Notes: generated by a model from the letters alone, not told the origin. A DNA stretch of 64,000 nt from Asterias rubens (GCF_902459465.1 NC_047068.1:7130001-7194000), one strand, 5' to 3'; shown: positions 1 to 10,657, counted from the first letter of the stretch. Made by a program: numbers and translations.

Positions 1-267
1 TATCTACCCTCTCAGGTACCCATTTAAACCAGAAGAATAAATTTTAAAGGAGTGTCCTGCTCTCGAAGGACGCTAGTGTCATGACCGGGTTTCGAAACCC
101 ACACCCCGATGACTAAACCATCAGAACTTGAATTCGATCCTCTAAAAGAAAACCCTCGGCAATGACGCCTATCAATAAAACTTAGTCGTTGCAACGACAC
201 ACCACATGTTTTGGATTACAACATGGTTGACACTGTGGATCTGACTTGTAATTTGGCAGTGAGGTAT

Positions 268-427
268 TGTAGTAACTTGCAAAGTAGCTTTTCTACATAG
301 CGCCCTCTCTTGGTTGTTACTGTTTAGTATTATTGTTGTTTACAAAATGGCTGCTGTTGTGTTCAGTCTTGATTAATAAAGCTACGTTCAGTTCAGTAAA
401 GAATCGTCTCCACGACTGGTTATAACA
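268..427 (+). repeat. 5' LTR of gypsy element 1
   Basis: 160 bp, TG...CA termini, containing AATAAA near 375. It matches the 3' LTR at all but two positions (T/A near 361 and A/T near 374). Confidence 0.95.
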
Positions 428-429
428 AT

Positions 430-447
430 TGGCGACGAGGTAAAATG
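430..447 (+). promoter_or_regulatory. Primer-binding site of gypsy element 1
   Basis: TGGCGACGAGG begins two bases after the 5' LTR, the expected place for a tRNA primer-binding site. TGG pairs with the tRNA CCA end. I cannot name the tRNA from the sequence. Confidence 0.6.
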
Positions 448-1803
448 AATACTTTTGGAAACATCGGGGAGTTCCAGGCCGAGAAGGAGACATGGCAACT
501 TTATGTGGAACGTTTGACACAGTTTTACGAGGCCAATGATGTGAAAGCACTCGGTAAGAAGAGAGCCATACTTTTGACTGTTTGTGGGGCTGAGACATTC
601 AAGTTAATTTCGAGCCTAGTAGCTCCAGCCAAACCCGGGGAAAAATCCTTTGACGAACTTATCAAAATCACAAATAAACATTTTCATCCCACTCCATCAG
701 TAATTGTGGAGAGATTTAAGTTTTACTCCAAAGTAAGACAGCCAGGTCAGTCAGTATCCCAATTTGTCGTGGAACTGCGCCACCTGACACGGCACTGTGA
801 ATATGGGGAGTCCCTAAACGACATATTGAGAGATCGTTTTGTGTGTGGTATCAATGATGAAAGAATGCAGCGTAGACTTTTATCGGAATCAAACCTCACC
901 TTTGCCAAGGCCATGGAAATTGGCCAAGCAATGGAGCTTGCCACACAAAATACCAAGGATATCCAACAATCCTACACTAGTGATGTAAAGGCCCCTATTC
1001 CTCTACAACAACAGGAAGCCCACAGAGTCGGTGGTGATAAGCCAAACTGGAAGGGCAGAGGGAGACCGCAGACACACAATCAAGACCAAGGCAAGTCCGG
1101 TGGATTGGGGAGATGTTACCGTTGTGGACGAACAGACCACACTGCTCAAAGTTGCCGAGCTCGCTCGTATACATGTAACAGCTGTGGTAAGCAAGGACAT
1201 TTGGCTAAAGTGTGCAGAAGTAGTAAGGCCACACAGATACCATCGTCGGAAAAGCCAAAGTACAACAGTACATATAATATTGAGACTGTGCCCCAGGATG
1301 AAACTAGTGACATGGATTCATTACCACCACATAATTACACCTTGTATAAGACCACTTCACATTCCAAGGAACCACCGCTGATAGTAACTTTGTCAATCAA
1401 TAACACACCAGTGGCAATGGAAATCAACACTGGCGCATCAGTTTCAATTCTCAGTGAGAACACATATGCGACGGTCTTCATGGGAAAGAAACCGCCCCTC
1501 TCTAAGGACACAGATGTAGAACTGCGTACCTATACAGGACAGAAGATTCAAGTCATTGGTAATTGTTCTGTTACAGTTGAACACAATTTCCAAAAGGCTG
1601 AATTGCCCCTCCTTGTTGTAGCAGGTAAGGGACCAAATTTACTTGGCCGAAACTGGTTGCGTCACCTTAAGTTGGCATGGCACACGATTCGCCATGTGGA
1701 TCAAACACCATCAACTGCATCGAACATTACTGAACAGTACAGTGAGTTGTTTCGTGATGACTTAGGTCAAAGGTCAACGGGTACACATCAGCATGAGGGA
1801 TGA
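445..1803 (+). CDS. Gag-protease ORF, gypsy element 1 (452 aa)
   Basis: Starts at the first ATG after the primer-binding site. Residues 1-180 form a retrotransposon Gag region. Two CCHC zinc knuckles follow at residues 224-237 and 244-257 (C-X2-C-X4-H-X4-C), after a basic stretch. An aspartic protease domain lies near residues 310-410, but the expected D-T-G-A active site reads N328-T-G-A (codon AAC at 1426-1428), a single-base change that would abolish catalysis. The frame ends at 1803 after a frameshift near 1765, where homology continues in the frame that carries the RT. Gag would package element RNA; the protease would mature the polyprotein. Confidence 0.9.
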   Translation: MNTFGNIGEFQAEKETWQLYVERLTQFYEANDVKALGKKRAILLTVCGAETFKLISSLVAPAKPGEKSFDELIKITNKHFHPTPSVIVERFKFYSKVRQPGQSVSQFVVELRHLTRHCEYGESLNDILRDRFVCGINDERMQRRLLSESNLTFAKAMEIGQAMELATQNTKDIQQSYTSDVKAPIPLQQQEAHRVGGDKPNWKGRGRPQTHNQDQGKSGGLGRCYRCGRTDHTAQSCRARSYTCNSCGKQGHLAKVCRSSKATQIPSSEKPKYNSTYNIETVPQDETSDMDSLPPHNYTLYKTTSHSKEPPLIVTLSINNTPVAMEINTGASVSILSENTYATVFMGKKPPLSKDTDVELRTYTGQKIQVIGNCSVTVEHNFQKAELPLLVVAGKGPNLLGRNWLRHLKLAWHTIRHVDQTPSTASNITEQYSELFRDDLGQRSTGTHQHEG

Positions 1804-3400
1804 TGCAAGGCCTGTATTCTGCAAGGCCAGGCCTGTGCCATTTGCAATGAAGCAACAGGTTAATGATGAACTGGATCGGCTCGAGAGGGAGGGTGTGATT
1901 GAACCAGTTACCTTTTCTCGATGGGCATCACCCATTGTACCCGTCATGAAGGAATCGGGTAAATTGCGTATCTGTGGGGACTACAAGTCTACTGTTAATC
2001 AGTCAACAAACACGGACATTTACCCATTACCTCGCATCGAGGAACTTTTCGCAGCTATGGCAGGAGGTAAGGCATTTAGTAAGTTGGATCTAAGTCACGC
2101 CTATCTGCAGCTTGTTCTTGATGAGGAGTCTCGTGAGCTGCTAACAATCAATACACACAAAGGGCTCTTTCAGTACACGCGTATGCCTTTTGGCATATCC
2201 TCCGCACCTGCAATATTCCAAAGGACCATCGAAAGCCTACTAGCAGATATTCCACAAGCGGTCGCATTCCTCGATGACGTGTTAGTTACCGGACGCACTG
2301 AAGCAGAGCATGCAGCAAATCTCCATAAAGTCCTGAGTCGGCTCCAAAGCGCAGGACTCCGTCTGAAACGAGAAAAATGTGTATTTCTTGCAACCGAAGT
2401 CATTTACTTGGGACATCGCATAAATGCGGCAGGGTTGCAACCAACATCGGATAAAGTTTTAGCAGTCAGGGATGCACCAATTCCATGGAACGTGTTGGAG
2501 TTGAAGTCCTACCTTGGACTACTGAATTATTATGGAAAGTTTCTTCCCAATTTGTCGTCAGTATTGGGCCCATTACACAGTCTGCTTAAGAAGAACACCA
2601 GCTGGTCATGGAAACCAATCCCTGAAAAATCCTTCAGAGACTCAAAGGAATTGCTTATGTCGGCCAAAATACTTGCCCACTACGACCCAGATAAGGAGTT
2701 GATAACGGCCTGTGATGCCAGTCCCTATGGTGTGGGCGCTGTGTTAGCCCACAGAATGTCGGATGGATCGGAACACCCAGTAGCTTATGCCTCGCGTTCG
2801 TTATCACCAGCAGAGAAAAACTACTCGCAGCTTGACAAAGAAGGTTTAGCTGTGATTTTCGGAGTCAAGAAATTTCACCAGTATGTCTATGGACGCCGGT
2901 TTGAGATAACCACGGATCACAAGCCATTGCTTGGACTATTCAGTGAACACCGAGCAATATCCCCCATGGCGTCATCCCGTATTCAACGCTGGGCCCTCAC
3001 ACTAGCGGCTTATGAGTATCGCTTGGTGTACAAACCTGGGCATTTAAATGGCAATGCCGATGGCCTCAGCAGATTGCCCCTGTCAACATCAATCCATCAT
3101 ACTCCAACACCAGCAGACCTAGTCATGGTTATGGATCGGTTGGAAACCACGCTTGTCGGCCCTGACAAAATTCGTCTTTGGACGGGTAGAGACCCAACAC
3201 TCTCTCTAGTGCGCACATACGTGATGAATGGATGGCCAAGTGACTGTAATGATGAAGCACTAAAGCCATATACTTGCCGCAAAGATGAATTAAGTGTGCA
3301 AGATGGTTGCATATTGTGGGGTTCTCGAGTAGTCATCCCCCCACAAGGTCGAACACAGATTGTCCAGGAACTACATGAATCGCACCCTGGAAGCGAATGA
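1793..3400 (+). CDS. Reverse transcriptase-RNase H ORF, gypsy element 1
   Basis: 535 codons. RT catalytic aspartates are D99 in FSKLDLSHAYLQ and D161/D162 in AFLDDV. The thumb region and the gypsy-type LGLLNYYGKF motif follow. RNase H has D308 (TACDAS), E350 and D375 (TTDHKP), all present. The listed ATG is unlikely to be a true start: homology extends upstream in this frame to a stop at 1763-1765, so this is the continuation of the gag-protease frame after a small deletion. It ends at TGA 3398-3400 after HESHPGS, where a second small deletion shifts frame at the integrase zinc finger. Confidence 0.92.
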   Translation: MRDDARPVFCKARPVPFAMKQQVNDELDRLEREGVIEPVTFSRWASPIVPVMKESGKLRICGDYKSTVNQSTNTDIYPLPRIEELFAAMAGGKAFSKLDLSHAYLQLVLDEESRELLTINTHKGLFQYTRMPFGISSAPAIFQRTIESLLADIPQAVAFLDDVLVTGRTEAEHAANLHKVLSRLQSAGLRLKREKCVFLATEVIYLGHRINAAGLQPTSDKVLAVRDAPIPWNVLELKSYLGLLNYYGKFLPNLSSVLGPLHSLLKKNTSWSWKPIPEKSFRDSKELLMSAKILAHYDPDKELITACDASPYGVGAVLAHRMSDGSEHPVAYASRSLSPAEKNYSQLDKEGLAVIFGVKKFHQYVYGRRFEITTDHKPLLGLFSEHRAISPMASSRIQRWALTLAAYEYRLVYKPGHLNGNADGLSRLPLSTSIHHTPTPADLVMVMDRLETTLVGPDKIRLWTGRDPTLSLVRTYVMNGWPSDCNDEALKPYTCRKDELSVQDGCILWGSRVVIPPQGRTQIVQELHESHPGSE

Positions 3401-4467
3401 AATCACTCGCCCGTAGCTATGTGTGGTGGCCAAACATGGACAGAGACCTGGAAGATAAAGTTAAACAGTACACCGCATGTCAAGTCTCTCGTAAATCTCC
3501 ACCCACTGCTCCGCTTCACCCCTGGGAATTCCCTAGTCGGCCATGGTCGCGTTTGCACTTGGACTATGCAGGCCCATTTATGGGTAGAATGTTCTTGGTG
3601 ATAGTTGATGCGCACAGTAAGTGGTTGGACATCCATGCCATGCACAGTACAACGTCGCAAGCCACTGTTGAACGGCTTCGTCAGACCTTTGCAACCCATG
3701 GTCTGCCGGAAATAATTGTCACAGACAACGGCAGCAACTTCACAAGCGCAGGCTTCGAAGACTTTTTGCGATTGAATGGCATAAAACATGTCAGATCGGC
3801 ACCGTTCCACCCCTCTTCCAATGGTTTGGCAGAGAGGGCAGTGCAGTCGTTTAAAGCTGCAATGCTACGCATGACTGGAGGTACCGTTGAAACCAAATTG
3901 TCACGATTCCTGATGAGTTATCGCGTCACACCTCACGCAACCACAGGTGTATCCCCCGCAGAGATGTTGATGAAACGCAAACTTCGCACACGGCTTGATG
4001 CAATTCGTCCTAATATCCAAGTCCGTGTTTACAGCAAGCAGTTCTCGCAGAAGGTGAACCATGATAAACACACCAAACTGCGCACCTTCAATACCAACGA
4101 CTCAGTGTATGCCGAAAACTACGCTACTGGACCACGTTGGATTGCCGGTTTGATTTTGGAACGAGTTGGAAGCTGTATGTTTACAGTTCAGCTGGATGAT
4201 GGACGTGTCTGGAGAAGACATGTGGATCAATTACGACCCCGTCAGTTGCTTGTTACACCCCCCGTCAATGATCCTATTGCACCAGTCCCTATTGTTCCAC
4301 GAAGGGAGGAGGAAGATGATAGGAGCAAGTCTAGTTCCTGTGCGGACAACCAACCTGAACAGCCAACGGATCAAAGCCAATCTGTGAACAGTTCTTCAAA
4401 CCAAGACCTTCGCAGATCAACGCGCACCCACAATAAACCCCCTCGCTTCAGATTCCACGATTACTAA
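3397..4467 (+). CDS. Integrase ORF, gypsy element 1 (356 aa)
   Basis: Retroviral-type integrase that would insert the cDNA. The catalytic triad is intact as D56 (HLDYAGP), D110 (VTDNGSNF) and E146 (NGLAERA), with the D35E spacing. The N-terminal HHCC finger is damaged: the histidine half lies in the preceding frame, and the first cysteine of the CxxC pair reads Y25-T-A-C28. A GPY/F-like module (GPRWIAG) lies near residue 228, and a low-complexity hydrophilic tail ends the protein. There is no chromodomain. Confidence 0.9.
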   Translation: MKSLARSYVWWPNMDRDLEDKVKQYTACQVSRKSPPTAPLHPWEFPSRPWSRLHLDYAGPFMGRMFLVIVDAHSKWLDIHAMHSTTSQATVERLRQTFATHGLPEIIVTDNGSNFTSAGFEDFLRLNGIKHVRSAPFHPSSNGLAERAVQSFKAAMLRMTGGTVETKLSRFLMSYRVTPHATTGVSPAEMLMKRKLRTRLDAIRPNIQVRVYSKQFSQKVNHDKHTKLRTFNTNDSVYAENYATGPRWIAGLILERVGSCMFTVQLDDGRVWRRHVDQLRPRQLLVTPPVNDPIAPVPIVPRREEEDDRSKSSSCADNQPEQPTDQSQSVNSSSNQDLRRSTRTHNKPPRFRFHDY

Positions 4468-4830
4468 CTGTTGTGACTGTTTAGTGGAATTACGCGTGTA
4501 TGACATTGATAATAACTGATGGACAGGCTGGATGTTTTTGAAGTGTAGTTGAACAGTTGTTCAATCTTTCGATTTGTTATTGGAAATTTTAAGGAGTAAT
4601 TGTTAAAATCTTTAAGGTTACTTGATTGGGTTGATACTACTTAGTGTGTTAAATTCTCTCTCCATGCAGAGTAAAATAATGCTTTCTTTTATGATGTGCC
4701 TTGGTGATTGGTAATCATACCTAAGTCCTCCATTATTGATACCAGGACTTCAGAAAATTTGGGTTTTTTAGGTATTCTCTAAGGGACATTTGTTTTGTGT
4801 TACATTTGATGGGAAGTGTTGCATTTAACT

Positions 4831-4844
4831 AAAGGGGGAGGAGT
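4831..4844 (+). promoter_or_regulatory. Polypurine tract of gypsy element 1
   Basis: AAAGGGGGAGGAGT lies directly before the 3' LTR, the usual plus-strand primer position. Confidence 0.85.
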
Positions 4845-5004
4845 TGTAGTAACTTGCAAAGTAGCTTTTCTACATAGCGCCCTCTCTTGGTTGTTACTGT
4901 TTAGTATTATTGTTGTTTACAAAATGGCTGCTGTTGAGTTCAGTCTTGTTTAATAAAGCTACGTTCAGTTCAGTAAAGAATCGTCTCCACGACTGGTTAT
5001 AACA
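4845..5004 (+). repeat. 3' LTR of gypsy element 1
   Basis: 160 bp, same ends as the 5' LTR, two substitutions apart. It is followed directly by the GGTAT duplication. On the minus strand its sequence supplies about 40 foreign residues to the truncated arylsulfatase frame before a stop at 4894. Confidence 0.95.
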
Positions 5005-7020
5005 GGTATTGTCTCTCGTAATGTCATTGTTCAATGCATTGAGGCTCAACTCGATGACGTTGAGGGCGCCCTTGTATTCGGCAGTGGTTTGGACGAGGGG
5101 CGTGGACTCGGCTGGATCATTGTGGAGGTTGAAGATTAGGGGAGGATTGCGATTCTTTGGTGAGCTGGTTTTCCCGTCACAGGATGGTCGAACACTCCCT
5201 GTGGAAAATTGAGCAGGTGGTTGATCTTCAAAGGCATAATTGGACATTATTGGTAATTACTCAATATTTGTCGGCATAAAAACTTTAATTATTAACGAGC
5301 AATGGAGAGCTGTTGATTGTATAAAACATTGTGAGAAACGCTCCCTCTGAAGTAAAGTAGTTTACTACGTTGGATGATATTGAATGGTCAGACAGTAGGA
5401 GGGTTGAGTATTTACTGTGTAGATGCATTCACCACATGATACCATAATGCAATTTGGCATAGTTTAACTAACATTCAAGACCATGCTAGTGCATGGTCAG
5501 ATGGTGAAAAGGTTAATGACCAATAATTTCAGACTTTCTACCCCCTTTTTTTTAAAGCGATTCTAACATAAATAGTATAACTTCAACAATACCTGTTTGG
5601 TACACAGCTTTGTAGTTTCCGTGCCTTACGGCACCAATCGCTCCCAGCTTTCCGGATGCCATGCTGTTTGGATGGAAAAGTGTCTATAAAAAAAGGAAAG
5701 AATATCTGGACAATGAATTCATTTAGTTGGTAAGTCTGTTGCCAGACTTGCCTTAAGGCCAAGTCACACTGCAGTAATTACAAAAACAATAACATCATGA
5801 CGCAAGAAAAACGCAGTCTTCGAGTTGAAATGCTCCACCCAGAATACGCCCACACTCATTCAACCAATCAAGGGGGTGCATTGTTAACATTATCGTTGTC
5901 GCTCTCATTATCAAGGCCTATGTAACCGGGCCTTTTGGTTCCGTCTCTGGCTCCAGGCTCCTTTGATGTTTGAAACAAGCAAAATGTACACTGCTCCACA
6001 ATTTAATATGGATTCCTCGCCAGTGTGGCAGGTGATTCTGTTTCCCGGAGATTCTGTTTGCGTAAGACGAACTGTGTACAAACTTCTTCTGATAGCACCC
6101 TCTTTTGAATCATTCTCCCGTAGCCTATGTTAAATTCCCATATTTGGTACAGAAATTCGGGATGGGGGGGTGGGGACACACACAGAATTCTAGGACATCG
6201 GCACTAAAGCCAAAGGTGAATTTTGGAAAAGGCCCCTGGTCTCCTTGAAAGCCTCTCATTCTTTCAAAATATTAGGAGGAAGCCATAAATGAACAATTTT
6301 GTTGTCTTGTTAATTTCTCATTTTGGGGACAAATTCTCCGGGGACGCCCCTATGTCTCTGAAAGCGTCTTACAACAAAATTTAAGGAGGAAGCAAAAATT
6401 AAACAAATAATTATCTTACTCGCTCATATATGGATCCTCCATACAGTACATCCTTGATGTCCATTCCATCATAGCTACGATACTTAGGTAGCGGGATACC
6501 AGCTATAGATGCAATGGTGGGATAGATATCCAAGGCACTGAGTAAGGAGTCCGAGACACGACCAGCGGGTACGTGACCGGGCCAGTAGGCAAAGGTCGGC
6601 TCTCGGTGACCTGCTTCCCATATCGTCAGCTTTCCTGTGCTACCTCCACCATCTTTTTTTTTATTCCAAAAAAGTTTACCGATACTTGTTTAACTTCATC
6701 CGCGGAAGTGAAGTCCCCTCGATACAGTAAAGCGAAAGTAGTAGTCCCTGCAAATTTTCTATCTTTCGCCCAGGTAGTAGTTAAAAGGCAGGACAGTTCT
6801 TTTCAGAACTGAGCAGTCTCCCGAATTCCAATACTCTGCGGTAGTAAAATATAAAGCAAGACAAGTTCTCAAAAGAACACAATCTACCCAGCAAGTAGAT
6901 ACACACATGGTGTGATCGATACGCACATGGTGTGATCACAAACCAAATGTACATGTACATTGAAACCTCACCTATTGCAATGCCTCAATCCCATATTCAT
7001 CGACTAGTTTGGAATGCAAG

Positions 7021-7386
7021 TTAAAGGAACACGTTGCCTTGGATCGGACGAGTTGGTCTCTAAAAAGTGTTTGTAACCGTTTGTTATAAAATACATATGG
7101 TTGGAAGGATGTTTTAAAAGTAGAATACAATGATCCACACAAATTTGCCTCTAAATCGCGTGGTTTTCCTTTTACTTTGCGAACTAACACGGTCGGCCAT
7201 TTATGGAAGTCAAAAATTTGACTCCCATAAATGGCCGACCGTGTACAATTTGAAGCAAGTTATTGTGGATCATTGTATTCTATCTACTTTTACAACATCT
7301 TTCTATAAATATGCATTTTACAACAAACGATTACAAACGCTTCTCAAAGACCAACTCGACCGATCCAAGGCAACGTGTTCCTTTAA
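7021..7386. mobile_element. TTAA-flanked foldback MITE, family 1 copy A
   Basis: Begins TTAAAGGAACACGTTGCC and ends with its inverse complement. The centre (7188-7245) is a palindrome around GTCGGCCATTTATGG. Other copies lie at 25847-26199 and 34278-34629, each bounded by TTAA, which is the target of piggyBac transposases. It has no coding capacity. Family assignment is inference. Confidence 0.8.
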
Positions 7387-7785
7387 ACAATGTCAGCCTA
7401 CACTATGTGATCATGTGGCAAATGTATTCGCATAATATCTGGTCAACATTCCTACTGTGTGACCATTCAATATCATCCTATGAGGTTTTGAACGATAAAC
7501 TATGCCCTGTTCAAACTAAGACAGGTCAACTCACTGGAAAATGTTACTGAGAGAAGAGGGTTGACGTCACCGTTCAAATATCTGCCCTACAAGATAGCAT
7601 ATGTGCGCGCGTTGGTGTGTGCGCGCATGTGCTGTAGAAATCTAACCCGGAGTGCTGCGTGCTTTGTTGATGAATGCGTTTGGACGCGCATACGGTGTGA
7701 CCTACAAGATGGCGACTTTCATAGCAAAAAAGGGGGTTTTCAATACGGTCTTTATCTCTCTGTATTTAAAAAAAATTAACATACG

Positions 7786-8100
7786 ACGTGTCGTGGCCGA
7801 GCAGATAAGAGCATCGAACACAAGCTGTGGTGTTTCTGTTCAGCAGAGTGTGGGTTTGAGTCCCGGTCGTGACACTTGTGTCCTTTACTCAGCAAGACAC
7901 TTAGCCATTATTGCTGCGTCCTTGGGATGGGATGTAAAGCTGTTGGTCCCATGTGATTTGTAATACATATATAAAAGATCCCAGTGCACTTTTGCGAAAA
8001 GAAAAGGGGTTCGCCCTATGTTCCTAGTTTGAATGGCGGCATATTGTGCCACAGCAATTTTTAAACCATTGCATGGTACTGTGTTAAAATAAGGTCTCAT
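7786..8100 (+). mobile_element. tRNA-derived SINE
   Basis: Contains box A-like GTGGCCGAGCAGATAAGAG and box B-like GGTTTGAGTCCCGG, about 60 bp apart, followed by a non-tRNA body. A diverged relative lies at 51050-51395. It lies inside an arylsulfatase intron. Confidence 0.75.
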
Positions 8101-8719
8101 ACTTCAAAAATGTAGAACTCCACAATAACTTGCAGGAAAATACTGAATGTTGAAGCGCCCTCAGCATCACCGAGTGACGGATTCAACTAAAATAAATTAT
8201 ACAGTATTACCTTTCTCTTTTTGCCAGAGACCAAGGAATGGTCCGCTGCTTCAAGCATAGGAACACTTAGACTCCCAGGGACCATTGTCACCTGAATAAG
8301 TGGGCAACAGAAAACAAAATCATACAGTGTCAAAATAATTTTTAAATTGATTTATTGGTTAACATTTGGTAATTTTGACTAACGGTGCTGGAAAAAGCCA
8401 CTGGAAACAAACAAAGTCCTGCAGGCTAGTGGTTTCCCCAAATTCAAACTTTTGGCTGCGAATTTTAACAAAAATTAAAGTTTATTGTTGTTTATTATTT
8501 CAGAAACATTTCACAGATCACCGAAACATCCAATATCCTCTTCAAGAATAGGTTGTCTGAAGGTTTTAGGACATTAGGCCAATAACAATTGAATATCACA
8601 TGGGTCAGGCATAGCATAGAGAAAGTACATGTAGTCCTTTCTAATTAAGATATTAACAATTAAAAAAAACTGCAACAATAATATGAAGCAGCAGGGCAGT
8701 AAGAACATAGAAAAATACT

Positions 8720-8857
8720 TTAAGTTAAAAATGCTTCCCTAAAAAGATGTGTCTTAAGCCCAGATTTAAAGCTACAGAGGGAGTTTTCCTCCCTGAGACA
8801 AACATTTAGCTGGTTCCACAGACGAGGTGCTATTGCAGAGAAAGCTCTGTCACCGTC
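8720..8857 (-). mobile_element. Non-LTR retrotransposon 3' fragment
   Basis: The minus strand encodes GDRAFSAIAPRLWNQL followed by FKSGLKTHLF, the conserved C-terminus of CR1/L2-like ORF2 proteins. Only the last ~45 residues remain. Confidence 0.75.
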
Positions 8858-9077
8858 TATGGGCATGCCAACATATCCAAGTAAAAACATGTTGGTGTTG
8901 AGTGACCATAGAGTAAAGGATTGTGTAGGATTACAGACTGTAGGTCCAAATAACAATTGATTATCATTTGGTCGGGCATACCGACATATCTAGATTAAAA
9001 ACATGTTGGTCTTGAGTGAACAAATAGTGGAGGAGAGTGAAGGATTGAGGGTAAGATGGGCCCGAGGGAGTAAGACT

Positions 9078-9460
9078 TTAAAGACTCTGGACACTACTGG
9101 TAATTGTCAATGACCGTCTTCTCACTTGGTGTATCCCAACATGTGCATAAAATAACAAACCTGTGACTATTTGAACTCAATTGGTCGCGATGTTGCGAGA
9201 GAATAATGGAAGAAAAAACACCCTTGTCGCACAAGTTGTGTGCTTTCAGATGCTTGATTTCGAGACCACAGCTGAGGTCTTGAAATCAATTCAAATATTT
9301 TAGTGGGAAATTACTTCTTTCTTAAAAACTAGGTTAACACAGAGGAAGCCGTTTCTCACAATGTTTTAAACTATCAACAGCTCTCCAATGCTTGTTTCCA
9401 AGTTAGTTTTTACGCTAATTTTTTTGGGGAGTAATTACCAGCAGTGTCCAGTGATTTTAC
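9078..9460. mobile_element. Foldback repeat, family 2, copy 1
   Basis: Starts TTAAAGACTCTGGACAC and ends with the inverse motif near AGTGTCCAGTG. It belongs with the copies at 34652-35007, 36060-36300 (partial), 41328-41650 and 42019-42406. It abuts the arylsulfatase exon at 9479. Confidence 0.65.
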
Positions 9461-9739
9461 CAGACTTTGTTGTTTTACTTGTGAACCAAACCAGCGTGTT
9501 ACTCTCCACTCCTGCCTGTCTCACAGCATCCATTATTCCTGCGACTGTATCGTCAAGCTCTCGCACTGTGTCCCCGAACGGTCCCCGGGCGGAAGAGTTG
9601 GCAAATTTTGGATTGTAAAGAAGCGGGACATGAACGTGGGAAAAAGCTGCGTAGAGTAGAAATGGTTTGCCCTCCTGTACACTGAAGAAAATCAGACATC
9701 AAATAATAAAAAGCACAACTGAATTGACATTGACAATGG

Positions 9740-9850
9740 TTGACTTTTGGGACTCTTTTGGCTAATGTAGTGGGTTCGAATCCTACTCCTACAGTAGTGC
9801 CTGTGGATTTTTTAAGTTGTTTATTAATAAACAAAAATTCCAAATTTCTC
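9740..9850 (+). mobile_element. tRNA-like SINE remnant
   Basis: Contains GGGTTCGAATCC, a box B-type T-loop, but no convincing box A. Probably a SINE fragment in an intron. Confidence 0.35.
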
Positions 9851-10657
9851 AACTTATACACACATCGGTGTGTGGGTAGAAACACATTAGGGTACAATAG
9901 TTTACAAGTATTTTCTTTAAAGAAAGTAAACAAAATATTTTGTATCAAAAACCTTGCAAGAAAATACTAGAATATTATTGACCAATCCAAAATATTTCAA
10001 AGCAACTGGTCCAACTTCCAGTTCTAAGAAACAACCACATTTTCTCAAAATTACCTTCCTTGAGGAGAATCAAAAGAGATTGTTTCCATTTTGATTGAAG
10101 TAACCTTAGTTTTAGTTTGATTAGACCTAACACTGGCATACAAATTTAAATATACAAATCAATACATAAAGATAAAAAGAGGCATTATAGCTAAAAAATA
10201 TCAAGCCAGTGAAAGGCGAGGAGGAACAGGTGACCAGCACCTCTACAAAGCCGTCCTGCCACAAAGAATGTCCCCTGAAATCGACCCACAGTTAAAAACC
10301 ACCTATCCTCTGTTAAAAAAGTAGGGAAAAAGGGGGGGGGGGCGCTCTTGAAGGCGGAACTGACAATTACGAATAACAACAAGAGCAATGGAAGTGTGAA
10401 CACCCAAGTGCAAACATCATCAGGTTTTAAAATGTGATTTTGATAGAACAAAAATTAAATTGAAAAACTCCAGTTCCTCACCTTTGTTTAATAAACTTCT
10501 CCGCATGACTCTTGTAGTGCCCAGCTAGAGTCTCCATGTTTAATGGTTGCTCAAGAATTGTTGTGTTCTCAATCAAAGGCAAACCTATTTCTTCCGCACA
10601 AGAACCTGAACAGACAAAAGGAAAAAAGGAAGCATAAAGTTCTTGGATTTGTCGAGT

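Larger units (their letters stand above)
268..5004 (+). mobile_element. Ty3/gypsy (Mag-like) LTR retrotransposon 1
   Basis: A 4,737-bp element with 160-bp LTRs that start TGTAG and end ATAACA, a primer-binding site, gag-protease, RT-RNase H and integrase reading frames, and a polypurine tract. It is flanked by the target duplication GGTAT at 263-267 and 5005-5009. The two LTRs differ at only two positions, so the insertion is young. It sits antisense inside the last arylsulfatase exon. The pol region is broken by two frameshifts, near 1765 and near 3388, and the protease active-site residue is changed, so this copy is non-autonomous. The protein-domain order PR-RT-RH-IN and the two CCHC knuckles place it in Ty3/gypsy; Mag-like is the likely lineage. 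Confidence 0.95.
1..6403. repeat. Segmental duplication, copy 1 (interrupted)
   Basis: Bases 1-267 plus 5005-6403 read as a near-identical direct copy of 57272-58945. The only large difference is the 4.74-kb LTR retrotransposon and its 5-bp duplication in this copy. The block carries the last two exons of the minus-strand arylsulfatase and the 3' end of a possible plus-strand exon. Similarity stops abruptly after about 6403, inside an arylsulfatase intron. The left end lies outside the window. Confidence 0.9.
182..10605 (-). pseudogene. Arylsulfatase, 3' half, disrupted (copy 1)
   Basis: Minus-strand sulfatase-family gene whose normal product would hydrolyse sulfate esters in lysosomal or secreted settings. 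Six exons join in consistent phase: 10482-10605, 9479-9681, 8211-8291, 6420-6652, 5593-5683 and 182-5198. Family hallmarks are visible: an EQP motif in the first exon, HVHVPL in the second, FTSDNGPW across the second/third junction, GGGSTGK and WEAGHREP in the fourth, GAVRHGNYKA in the fifth, and PPLIFNLHNDPAE plus a cysteine-rich tail in the last. Two lesions break it. A TGA at 8251-8253 stands where the family context suggests glycine, and an LTR retrotransposon lies in the last exon after residues RDN. Catalytic 5' exons (the C-x-P-S-R sulfatase signature) were not found upstream of 10605. It is probably a pseudogene; the TGA could be a polymorphism or sequencing error, but the insertion alone replaces the C-terminal cysteine tail. 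Confidence 0.85.

Noticed and set aside
8251-8253. TGA as a selenocysteine codon
   Set aside because: Glycine is expected here from family context, and I see no evidence of a SECIS element.
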